Assembly: GCA_023663365.1 (NCBI GenBank)
Contig: JAMPHP010000002.1
Location: 152,677 to 216,676 of the forward strand
Direction of reading: 5' to 3'
DNA: 64,000 nucleotides
Source of the DNA: Muribaculaceae bacterium
GTDB lineage: Bacteria > Bacteroidota > Bacteroidia > Bacteroidales > Muribaculaceae
Of the stretch, positions 1-8,483 are shown piece after piece. The notes under the pieces were generated by a model. The model was not told where the DNA came from. It was given only the letters and a program-made list of their open reading frames with translations, and made no database searches. The position numbers were made by a program, and so were the translations under genes. Within the stretch, counting starts at the first letter, position 1. Each line of letters opens with the position of its first letter.

Positions 1-66
1 TTTTTGAAAACGGCAAAAATTCGGTCGCCTAAAATATATCGAAACCTCAGCCCATTAAAAAATGAG

Positions 67-101
67 GAGGGTGTAACATAGTCAAATTATGATACACCCT
101 C
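67..101 (-). terminator. suf operon terminator hairpin
   Basis: Inverted repeat GAGGGTGTA (67-75) / TACACCCTC (93-101) with further ATA/TAT pairing inside. Read on the minus strand it lies just past the sufS stop codon at 124 and is followed by a T-rich run, so it probably ends the suf operon transcript. Confidence 0.75.
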
Positions 102-123
102 TTTATTCTTATCGTTCACTCTC

Positions 124-1332
124 TCAGCCGAGCATGGCGGCTACGCGGCGGAGGGCGGCGATGAAGGTGTCGACTTCGGCGCGGGTGTTGTAGAGGGCGA
201 AGGCTGCGCGGACGGTGCCTTCGATGCCGAAGCGCTCCATCAGGGGCTGGGCGCAGTGGTGGCCTGTGCGCACGGCTATGCCGAGCTGATCGAGGAGGAT
301 GCCGGTGTCGTAGTGGTGGGCATCGCCAAGGAGAAATGATATGACGGCGCTTTTGCCCGGCGCCGTGCCGAAGATGCGCAAGCCGGGGATGGTGAGCATC
401 TGCCCGGTGGCGTAGGTCAGGAGCTCGTGCTCATGGGCGGCGATGGCATCGATGCCGACGGCTTCCATATAGTCGATGGCGCGTGCGAGGGCGGCCGCGC
501 CTACGTAGTCGGGCGTGCCGGCCTCGAACTTGAAAGGCAGCTCGGCCCAAGTGGTGTGGTCGAAGCTAACGTGGCCTATCATCTCGCCACCGCCCTGGTA
601 GGGAGGCATGGCCTCGAGGAGCTCGCGGCGGCCATAGAGGATGCCTACGCCGGTGGGGCCGTACATCTTGTGCGACGATAAAGCGTAGAAGTCGGCTCCG
701 AGCGCTTTGACATCGACCTTGGTATGTGCCACTGCCTGGGCGCCGTCGACGCACACCACGACTCCGTGGCTATGCGCTATGGCGGCCATCTCGGCCACGG
801 GGTTGACGGTGCCGAGAACGTTCGACACCTGTGTGACCGACACCAGGCGTGTGCGCTCGGTGAAGAGGGCGCGATAGGCATCGAGGTCGAGCACGCCGCG
901 CTCGTCGCAGGGCACCACTTTTATCACTATGCCGCGACGCTGCCGCAGGAGCTGCCAGGGCACGATATTGCTGTGGTGCTCCATGACGGTGAGGATCACT
1001 TCGTCGCCCTGCTCGAGGAGCTCGCCGTAGGCCGAAGCCACAAGGTTGATGCTCTCGGTGGTGCCTCGGGTGAAGATGATCTCGGCAGTGGAGTCGGCGC
1101 CGATGAATGCCCGCACTCTCTCGCGTGAGTGCTCCATTGCCGCCGTGGCTTCCTGCGAGAGGCAGTGCACGCCGCGGTGGACGTTGGCCTTGGCGGTGTA
1201 GTAGATGCGCTCGATGTCGTCGACCACGGCGCGGGGAGTCTGTGTGGAGGCGGCGTTGTCGAGGTAGATGAGCGGCTTACCGTTGACGGTGCGGCTGAGG
1301 ATGGGGAAATCGCTGCGGTGTGTGTCGGTCAT
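124..1332 (-). CDS. sufS: Cysteine desulfurase SufS
   Basis: A 402-residue PLP-dependent class V aminotransferase that takes sulfur from L-cysteine as a persulfide for Fe-S cluster assembly. The PLP lysine lies in SSHKMYGP (K222) and the persulfide cysteine in RTGHHCAQP (C360); the long RTGHHC form is typical of SufS rather than IscS. I chose the ATG at 1332 because it overlaps the sufD stop in an ATGA; an in-frame ATG at 1371 would run well into sufD. It is the last gene of cvpA-sufBCDS. No SufE or SufU partner is visible in the window. Confidence 0.95.
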   Translation of the reverse strand: MTDTHRSDFPILSRTVNGKPLIYLDNAASTQTPRAVVDDIERIYYTAKANVHRGVHCLSQEATAAMEHSRERVRAFIGADSTAEIIFTRGTTESINLVASAYGELLEQGDEVILTVMEHHSNIVPWQLLRQRRGIVIKVVPCDERGVLDLDAYRALFTERTRLVSVTQVSNVLGTVNPVAEMAAIAHSHGVVVCVDGAQAVAHTKVDVKALGADFYALSSHKMYGPTGVGILYGRRELLEAMPPYQGGGEMIGHVSFDHTTWAELPFKFEAGTPDYVGAAALARAIDYMEAVGIDAIAAHEHELLTYATGQMLTIPGLRIFGTAPGKSAVISFLLGDAHHYDTGILLDQLGIAVRTGHHCAQPLMERFGIEGTVRAAFALYNTRAEVDTFIAALRRVAAMLG

Positions 1333-2674
1333 TGTTCGTCGGTATTGCAGGCGTTGGCACAGGTATCGCACGAAGCAGCCGTACCGCTAAGGCGCTTCTC
1401 CACGAGCACGTGCAGGCGCTGGCGCAGCACTTCAAACGATATATTATCGACCACATCAGCCATGAATGCCTGGGTGAGCATACGGCGGGCCTCGTCGGCG
1501 GGTATGCCGCGGGTCTGCATATAGAAGAGTGCGCGCTCGTCGAGCTGACCTGTGGTGGCGCCGTGGCTGCATTGCACTTCGTCGCAGTAGATCTCGAGCT
1601 GTGGCGCGGTGATCATGCGTGCTTCGGCGCCGTCGACGATGTTGCGGTTTGTCTGCTCGGCGTCGGTATACATTGCGCCTTCCTTCACTATAATCTTGCC
1701 ACTGAATCCGCCTCGCGAAGCCTCGAAGAGGGCGTTCTTGAAGAGCTGGCGGCTGGTGCCGTGCTTGCCGGCATGGGTGAGTACGACGTCGGTGTCGACA
1801 ATCTGCGAGCCGCCGCAGATGGCCAGGCCGCTGAGCGAGGTGAAGGTATGGTCGCCGGTGGTGCCGACGCGAAATTCATTGTGCGTGCGGCCGCTGTGCA
1901 GAGCCGTGGTGTTGACGGTCAGGCTTGAGCGCTCGGCCTGCGAGGCGTGGAGCTGCCAGTAGCGGCGTGCGTTGTCGGCGGCTTCCTCTATGTCGTAGAG
2001 CTCCACGGAAGCCCCTGCGGCAGCCTCAACATCGACCACCTGCGAGCACAGATGCTCGGCGGTGCCGGGCTGCGAATGGTCGCAAAGGAGCACCTTGACG
2101 GCAGCATCCTCCTCGGCAATCACCACCACGCGGCGCGGCAGCAGCGAGGGCACGGGCACCGAGGCGATGTTGACAATCTGCACTGCTTTCTCTATCTTCA
2201 CGCCTGCCGCCACGTGCACGAGCACGCCGTCGGTGAGGAGCATGGCGTTTGCGGCAGCGGGGGCGCCTCCTCCGGCAATGCTACGGGCCATGGCCTCGCT
2301 CACCTTGAGCATGAGGTGCCCGGGCACCCTGCGGAGCGAGCACACGGTGAGGCCTTCAGGGCACTCCTTGACGAGCCTCTCGGTGGGGTGGAAGGCATCG
2401 TTGGCAACGACGGCAAGGAGGCTGTTGAGCTTCGGCACACCGCAGCGGAACGATGCCGCGGCATCGACCGGCAGGTTCACACGCATGAGGTTCACGCCAT
2501 AGTCGGGAGCGAAGAGCGCCTGAGCGCTCACCTCGGCCAAAGGTGCGTATGCCGGGCGTGCGTCGAGCTCCTTGCGCAGGGCCGCCAGCCCGGCCTCGTT
2601 GAGCCCGGCAAGCAGTGCGGGCTTCTCCTGTGCGGGGGTAGCCTCGACAAGGTCTATATATTGCTTGAACGGAC

Positions 2675-2678
<4 letters not shown>
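1329..2678 (-). CDS. sufD: Fe-S cluster scaffold subunit SufD
   Basis: A 449-residue member of the SufB/SufD family, with a divergent N-terminal half and a conserved C-terminal beta-helix core containing QTNRNIVDGAEARMITAPQL and the CSHGATTGQLDERALFYMQ block. SufD pairs with SufB on the SufC2 ATPase dimer to form the SufBCD cluster-building scaffold in the cytosol. Its start overlaps the sufC stop (ATGA), and its stop overlaps the sufS start, so the last three genes are probably translationally coupled. The extreme C-terminus carries a CDTCANAC cluster, unusual for SufD and possibly only lineage-specific. Confidence 0.93.
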
Positions 2679-3454
<776 letters not shown>

Positions 3455-3484
3455 ATATCTGATAATTGCGGTCGTAGCCGACTC

Positions 3485-3550
3485 ACAATTTATAATTCGT
3501 TGTTAAATTTATAACTTATAATTTATAACTCATAACTTATAACTCATAAC
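3485..3550. repeat. AT-rich decamer-like repeats in the sufB-sufC gap
   Basis: Imperfect repeats of TTATAATTTA/TTATAACTTA/TTATAACTCA type fill most of the space between sufB and sufC. The same short repeats sit at 8469-8492, 11049-11090 and 16421-16452, each touching a stop codon. They are partly self-complementary (TTATAA) but do not form a long hairpin. Confidence 0.6.
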
Positions 3551-3556
3551 TTGAAA

Positions 3557-5044
3557 TCACCCGACGCTTCCCTCGAGCGTGATGGCGAGGAGCTTCTGCG
3601 CCTCCACGGCAAACTCCATGGGGAGCTTGTTCATCACCTCCTTGGCATAGCCGTTGACAATCAGCGCCACGGCCTCCTCGGTGGGTATGCCGCGCTGGTT
3701 GCAGTAGAAAATCTGCTGCTCGGAAATCTTCGAGGTAGTGGCCTCGTGCTCCACCACGGCCGTAGGGTTTGCCACGTCGATCACGGGGAATGTGTGTGCG
3801 CCGCAGGTGTCGCTGAGCAGGAGCGAGTCGCACTGGGTGTAGTTTCGCACGCCGGTGGCATCCTTGGCAACCTTCACCAGGCCGCGGTAGCTGTTCTCGC
3901 TGCGGCCTGCCGATATACCCTTCGACACTATCGTCGAGCGGGTGTTGGAGCCCGTGTGCACCATCTTGGTGCCGGTGTCGGCCTGCTGCATATTGTTTGT
4001 CACGGCCACGGAGTAGAACTCACCCACGGCACCTTCGCCGGCGAGGATGCACGAGGGGTACTTCCATGTGATAGCCGATCCGGTCTCCACCTGCGTCCAC
4101 GAGAGCTTGGAGTAGTCGCCGCGGCAGAGGCCGCGCTTGGTCACGAAGTTGTAGACACCGCCACGCCCTTCGGCATCGCCGGCATACCAGTTCTGCACGG
4201 TGGAGTACTTCACCTCGGCGCGGTCCTCCACGATGATCTCCACGATGGCGGCGTGGAGCTGGTTCTCGTCGCGCATAGGCGCGGTGCAGCCCTCGAGGTA
4301 GCTCACATAGGCATCGTCGTCGGCCACGATGAGCGTGCGCTCAAACTGGCCCGTGCCCGAGGCGTTGATGCGGAAATATGTCGAAAGCTCCATGGGGCAG
4401 CGCACTCCCTTGGGGATATACACGAAGGAGCCGTCGGAGAACACCGCCGAGTTGAGCGCGGCGTAGAAATTGTCGCGGTAGCTCACCACCTTGCCCAGAT
4501 ACTTGCGCACAAGGTCGGGGTACTCGCGCACGGCCTCGCTGAAGGAGCAGAAGATGATGCCGAGCTCGGCCAGGCGCTCGCGGTGAGTTGTCTTCACCGA
4601 CACCGAGTCCATCACCGCATCCACGGCCATGCCCGAGAGCGCTTTCTGCTCCTCGAGGGGTATGCCGAGGCGGTTGAAGGTGTCGATGAGTGCGGGGTCG
4701 ACCTCGTCGAGGCTCTTGGGGCCTTCTTTCTTGCGGGGTGCCGCGTAGTAGCTTATGGCCTGGAAGTCGATGTCGGGCACCCGCAGATGCGCCCAGCGCG
4801 GCACCTCGAGTGTCTGCCAGTAGCGGAAAGCCTTGAGGCGGAAGTCGAGCAGCCACTCGGGCTCACCCTTCTTCTGCGAGATCAGGCGCACCACCTCCTC
4901 GGTGAGTCCGGCGGGGATGATGTCGGTGTCGATGTCGGAGGTGAAGCCGTATTTATACTCGCCCGAGGTTGCCTGCGAGATGATCTCGCTGTCGGAGTCC
5001 GGGCGGGAGTCGTTGTCTTTATCTATGTTTTTATCGTTGCTCAT
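3557..5044 (-). CDS. sufB: Fe-S cluster scaffold SufB
   Basis: A 495-residue SufB, the scaffold on which the nascent [4Fe-4S] cluster forms with SufC and SufD. Visible family blocks include the [13 protein letters not shown] region, [32 protein letters not shown] and [20 protein letters not shown]. The reading frame stays open far upstream through cvpA, but the natural start is the ATG at 5044 ([10 protein letters not shown]), 14 nt after the cvpA stop. The N-terminus is acidic and poorly conserved, as usual for the family. Confidence 0.95.
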   Translation of the reverse strand: MSNDKNIDKDNDSRPDSDSEIISQATSGEYKYGFTSDIDTDIIPAGLTEEVVRLISQKKGEPEWLLDFRLKAFRYWQTLEVPRWAHLRVPDIDFQAISYYAAPRKKEGPKSLDEVDPALIDTFNRLGIPLEEQKALSGMAVDAVMDSVSVKTTHRERLAELGIIFCSFSEAVREYPDLVRKYLGKVVSYRDNFYAALNSAVFSDGSFVYIPKGVRCPMELSTYFRINASGTGQFERTLIVADDDAYVSYLEGCTAPMRDENQLHAAIVEIIVEDRAEVKYSTVQNWYAGDAEGRGGVYNFVTKRGLCRGDYSKLSWTQVETGSAITWKYPSCILAGEGAVGEFYSVAVTNNMQQADTGTKMVHTGSNTRSTIVSKGISAGRSENSYRGLVKVAKDATGVRNYTQCDSLLLSDTCGAHTFPVIDVANPTAVVEHEATTSKISEQQIFYCNQRGIPTEEAVALIVNGYAKEVMNKLPMEFAVEAQKLLAITLEGSVG

Positions 5045-5058
5045 TGAAGTGATAACGT

Positions 5059-5544
5059 TTATTTGCCGGCATCTGTTGTGATATAGCCGAGAACTTTCGG
5101 GGCGAAGCACAGCACTGCCGTGCGCCACGGCTTGCCGGGGGTGTCGAAGCGGGGGCGGTCGTCGGGAGCCACGGCCAGGTAGATGTTGAGCAGCAGGCTC
5201 ATGGCCAACACGCTGAGGGCTCCGCTGAAGATGGCCCCGGCCACACGGTCGAGGATGCGCACGTGCATCTTGCCCAGAGCCGTGCTGAAGAGGCGCGCCA
5301 CCATCTGCACGGCAGCAAACACCGCAACAAACACAAGCACATACACCATGGTGCGGTATACACCGGCGTGCTCCGAGCCCGCATCCACGATATAGTCGGC
5401 CACGGTGCCCCCGAAGAAGCGGCACACAAGCACGGCACACACCACCCCGGCGATGGTGCCTACCTGATGCACAAGCCCCTTGACGGCTCCCAAAACGGCC
5501 GCCAGAAGCACTATGGCAAGGATGATGATGTCGATGGCTGTCAT
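5059..5544 (-). CDS. cvpA: CvpA family membrane protein
   Basis: A 161-residue integral membrane protein with a CvpA-like N-terminus ([20 protein letters not shown], then [12 protein letters not shown]) and about four hydrophobic segments. CvpA proteins are named for colicin V production in E. coli and have envelope roles that are poorly understood. The start at 5544 is preferred to the upstream ATG at 5571 because a TAAATTTG promoter element overlaps the latter. It is the first gene of the suf operon; the pairing may only mean shared transcription. Confidence 0.85.
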   Translation of the reverse strand: MTAIDIIILAIVLLAAVLGAVKGLVHQVGTIAGVVCAVLVCRFFGGTVADYIVDAGSEHAGVYRTMVYVLVFVAVFAAVQMVARLFSTALGKMHVRILDRVAGAIFSGALSVLAMSLLLNIYLAVAPDDRPRFDTPGKPWRTAVLCFAPKVLGYITTDAGK

Positions 5545-5568
5545 TGTGTGGCTATCTTGTTCGGTCTG

Positions 5569-5576
5569 CAAATTTA
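5569..5576 (-). promoter_or_regulatory. -7 element of the cvpA-suf operon promoter
   Basis: TAAATTTG on the minus strand matches the Bacteroidetes -7 consensus TAnnTTTG. Transcription would begin roughly 18 nt before the cvpA ATG. No clear -33 TTTG is seen at the right spacing. It lies back to back with the kinase promoter at 5586-5616. Confidence 0.5.
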
Positions 5577-5585
5577 CGAATTTTT

Positions 5586-5616
5586 TTGCTACTTAGCAGG
5601 CCTTTCGCTAACTTTG
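5586..5616 (+). promoter_or_regulatory. Promoter of the histidine kinase gene
   Basis: TTTG at 5586-5589 and TAACTTTG at 5609-5616, with a 19-nt spacer, give a full Bacteroidetes sigma-ABfr promoter. The ATG at 5623 is only 6 nt past the -7 box, so the transcript is predicted to be leaderless or nearly so. Confidence 0.75.
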
Positions 5617-5622
5617 TGGCCT

Positions 5623-6837
5623 ATGAGCAATATCTACGACATACGGCGCTACGGCAAGGCTGCCTTTCTGGTTGCCTCGGCTGCCGTGGTGGCGCTCTTC
5701 CTCTACTTTTCCGACGGTCTCATCCGCGACCTCTCAGCCATGGAGCGCGAGAGGATGCAGCTATGGGCCGATGCCACCAAAGAGCTCGTCGAGGCCACCA
5801 CACGCCCCGACGACAGCGCCGCCGGCGACATCGACTTCCTCCTCGGCATCATCCAGAGCAACACCACCATCCCCGTGCTGCTCACCGACGCCGACGGCAA
5901 CATCCTCCAGCAGCGCAACTTCGCCCTGCCCGTGGCCGACGACAGCGGCGCCTTCGGCCTGCCGTCCGACCCGCGCAATATCGCCTTCCTCGAGCGTAAA
6001 CTCGCTTCGATGCGTCACTCCCCCAATGTGATCGAGATCGAGATTGGCGAAGGCGGCAGCCAGTACCTCTACTACGAGGACTCCACCGTGCTCCGCAGCC
6101 TCAGCATCTACCCCTACATACAGCTCCTGGTGATGCTCGCCTTCATCGCCGTGGTCTACTTCGCAGTGCTCTCCACCAAGAAAGCAGAGCAGAACAAGGT
6201 GTGGGTGGGCCTATCGAAGGAGACAGCCCATCAGCTCGGCACGCCGATATCCTCGCTCATGGCATGGATGGAGCTCCTGCCCGACTACGGAGTCGACGCC
6301 GACACCGTGGCTGAGATGAACAAGGACGTGATGCGCCTCAGCACCATAGCCTCACGCTTCTCGAAGATAGGCTCCGTGCCCAAGATGGAGCCCGAGGACC
6401 TCGATGCCGTGGCCGCCGATGCCGTGGGCTACATGAGCACCCGCATATCACCGAAAATCAAGCTCGGCTACAACCCGCCCGCAGTGCCCGCCCGCGTGCG
6501 CGTATGCCCTCCCCTGCTCGCATGGGTCATAGAAAACCTCATCAAGAACGCCGTCGACGCCATGGACGGCGCAGGCTCCATCACCGTGACGGCAGGCTCG
6601 GCCCCCGGCATGGCATACATCGAAGTGGCCGACACCGGAAAAGGCATCAGCCGCAAGAACCACAAGACCGTATTCAACCCCGGCTACACCACCAAGAAGC
6701 GCGGATGGGGCCTCGGCCTCACCCTGGCCAAGCGCATCGTGGAGCAATACCACCGCGGCCGCATATTCGTGAAGCAGTCGGCCCCCGGCCTCGGCACCAC
6801 CTTCCGCATTGAGCTCCCCACATTCCCGATGGGGTGA
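5623..6837 (+). CDS. Orphan sensor histidine kinase
   Basis: A 404-residue membrane kinase. One transmembrane helix lies near residues 12-30, a periplasmic sensor region follows to about 160, and a second helix spans about 163-184. The kinase core has the phospho-accepting H203 (KETAHQLGTPISSL), N-box ENLIKNAVDAM, G1 DTGKGI and G2 GWGLGL. The start at 5623 fits both the promoter and the signal-anchor helix; the frame is open further upstream but noncoding there. No response regulator is adjacent, so the partner is unknown. It is followed directly by the REP-type repeat region. Confidence 0.88.
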   Translation: MSNIYDIRRYGKAAFLVASAAVVALFLYFSDGLIRDLSAMERERMQLWADATKELVEATTRPDDSAAGDIDFLLGIIQSNTTIPVLLTDADGNILQQRNFALPVADDSGAFGLPSDPRNIAFLERKLASMRHSPNVIEIEIGEGGSQYLYYEDSTVLRSLSIYPYIQLLVMLAFIAVVYFAVLSTKKAEQNKVWVGLSKETAHQLGTPISSLMAWMELLPDYGVDADTVAEMNKDVMRLSTIASRFSKIGSVPKMEPEDLDAVAADAVGYMSTRISPKIKLGYNPPAVPARVRVCPPLLAWVIENLIKNAVDAMDGAGSITVTAGSAPGMAYIEVADTGKGISRKNHKTVFNPGYTTKKRGWGLGLTLAKRIVEQYHRGRIFVKQSAPGLGTTFRIELPTFPMG

Positions 6838-6910
6838 GGGCGGGGAGGGCGCGGGGGGGGGGAAACCTATTCGCCGCGGGGGATCGTTTATGCAATGGGG
6901 GAATCCCTAT

Positions 6911-7049
6911 GCCGCGGGGGATTTCCCTATCCCCCGCCCCCCGATAGCAGGGTCTCCGAACCCAGGAAAGGTGAAGTAAGCTTTCGTCACCTTTCCTGGG
7001 TTCGGAGACCCCACTGAAGCGGGTGGCGGATAATGAAATCCGCCACGGC
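6911..7049. repeat. REP/BIME-type composite palindrome, copy 1
   Basis: The most complete unit in the window. It opens with a short hairpin (GCCGCGGGGGAT...ATCCCCCGC), then a long inverted repeat whose arms are GGTCTCCGAACCCAGGAAAG and its complement CTTTCCTGGGTTCGGAGACC, and closes with a second short hairpin (GGCGGAT...ATCCGCC) ending ACGGC. The whole could extrude as a large cruciform. It lies just downstream of the RAYT gene. Confidence 0.75.
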
Positions 7050-7070
7050 AGAAAATTCCCGCCGCGGGGG

Positions 7071-7265
7071 ATCTCCGAATCCCCCGCATCCCTATAGTGG
7101 GGTTTCCAAACCCAGGAAAGGTGAAGAGATCTTTTTTATGCCGCTAGGGATTTCCGAATCCCCGCAAGACTATAATGGGGTCTCCGTTGAAAATAGCTTT
7201 CGTCGCCTTTCCTGGGTTCAGAGACCCCACTATAGCGGGTGGCGGATAATGAAATCCGCCACGGC
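7071..7265. repeat. REP/BIME-type palindromes, copies 2 and 3
   Basis: A left half-unit (7071 to about 7137) is followed by a degenerate full unit ending ATCCGCCACGGC at 7265. Both share the GGGGAT hairpin and the CCCAGGAAAGG stem of the unit at 6911-7049. Together with that unit they occupy nearly all of the noncoding stretch 6838-7299. Confidence 0.7.
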
Positions 7266-7299
7266 ATAAAACCGAATCCGCCACGGCGCCATCGTTAAG

Positions 7300-7848
7300 T
7301 CAATAAGTCTTTACGCCGTAGTTGACATCTACGAGAGGGAGCAGACCTTTACGGCCGGCGAAGTCGACTGCGGAGCTGTAGCGGTAGTGCTCGGGGCGAT
7401 CCACGAAGCCGGCTTTTACGGGATTGTTATGTATGTAATTGGTCTTTTGAATGAGAGTTGAAAGCTCGTAGACCGCAAACTCGTCATATCCATCCTGCCA
7501 TAGATTGATACCGCCGGGATGCCGGAAATGGTCGGTCATCCACAGACGGCTCTCCGCCTGGTTGCCGTCGATAGCGTCGTAAAGCTGCCGCGAGGTATAG
7601 CGCTTGAAGTCGCGCAGGATAGCCCATAGAGGCACATCTGCACGCTCGGCATAGCACAGCATGTGTATGTGATTGGTCATAAGCACCCACGAACAGATGC
7701 ACAGCCCTTTATGCTCAATGCAGTGCTGCAACGATTCAATCACAATATCACAATAACACTCTCGGGTGAAAATGTCGACCCAATCAACTATGGTAGTTGT
7801 GATGAAACTGATAGGCTCCGAAAAACGGCTGTAATATGGATGTGCCAT
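7300..7848 (-). CDS. REP-associated tyrosine transposase (RAYT)
   Basis: A 182-residue single-strand DNA transposase-like protein of the Y1/HUH TnpA-REP group. The HUH histidines lie in TNHIHMLC (H60, H62) and the likely catalytic tyrosine in TNYIHNNPVKAGFV (Y138), the characteristic RAYT block, followed by PEHYRYSSAVDF. Such proteins are thought to mobilise or maintain REP palindromes rather than move as an ordinary IS. Here the gene has arrays of such palindromes on both sides. No IS200/IS605 TnpB is present. The frame is intact from start to stop. Confidence 0.9.
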   Translation of the reverse strand: MAHPYYSRFSEPISFITTTIVDWVDIFTRECYCDIVIESLQHCIEHKGLCICSWVLMTNHIHMLCYAERADVPLWAILRDFKRYTSRQLYDAIDGNQAESRLWMTDHFRHPGGINLWQDGYDEFAVYELSTLIQKTNYIHNNPVKAGFVDRPEHYRYSSAVDFAGRKGLLPLVDVNYGVKTY

Positions 7849-7877
7849 AGACGTTTATATTGCGCAGTGAAAGAACT

Positions 7878-7885
7878 CAAAAGTA
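7878..7885 (-). promoter_or_regulatory. -7 element upstream of the RAYT gene
   Basis: TACTTTTG on the minus strand fits TAnnTTTG and would give a leader of about 23 nt before the RAYT ATG at 7848. Confidence 0.4.
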
Positions 7886-7993
7886 GCGCAATCACCCGAG
7901 CCCGCAAGCACCCCACACCACCTTTAACTCTTTTTTAACTATAGCGAGTACGCAAGACGGCGATTTAGCACCTCCCGCCGCAGATGACCAAAC

Positions 7994-8450
7994 GCCGCGG
8001 GGGATCTCCGAATCCCCCGCACCCCTACAGTGGGGTTTCCAAACCCTGGAAAGGTGAAGTTAGCTTTTGTCGCCTTTAGCGCCGAGGGGGATTTCCATAT
8101 CCCCCGCAACACAATGGCAGGGTCTCCAAACCCTGGAAAGGTGAAGATGGTTCTTTCGCCTTTAGCGCCGCGGGGGATTTCCATATCCCCCGCAACACAA
8201 TAGCAGGGTCTCCGAACCCTGGAAAGGTGAAGATGGTTCTTTCGCCTTTCCTGGGTTCAAAGACCCCACTAAAGCGGGTGGCGGATAGTGAAATCCGCCA
8301 CGGCGGCAAACCGCCCTTGGGCGCTTGTGAAGCAAGAAATCCGCCACGGCACAAAATGCTCTTTCGCCTTTCCTGGGTTCGGAGACCCCACTGTAGGGAG
8401 TGGCGGATAATGAAATCCGCCACGGCGCGCAGCAAGAAATCCGCCACGGC
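7994..8450. repeat. Tandem REP/BIME-type palindromes upstream of the RAYT gene
   Basis: Three left half-units in tandem (near 7994, 8083 and 8172), each with a GGGGGAT hairpin, a GGTCTCCRAACCCTGGAAAG stem and a short CTTTCGCC spacer. The third completes into a full inverted repeat that ends with GGCGGAT...ATCCGCCACGGC. A right half-unit near 8365-8426 and short ATCCGCCACGGC ends follow. It fills the gap between the RAYT gene and the next secreted protein gene. Confidence 0.7.
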
Positions 8451-8483
8451 ATAGGGGCCATGGCGGATTTTATAATTTATAAC

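Noticed and set aside
3551-5047. 498-residue open frame antisense to sufB
   Set aside because: sufB is certain from family motifs; the antisense product is low-complexity H/V/A/L-rich sequence.
6911-8450. Possible CRISPR array
   Set aside because: Repeats are palindromic, of variable length and arrangement, without regular unique spacers, and no cas gene is nearby. REP-type explanation fits better.
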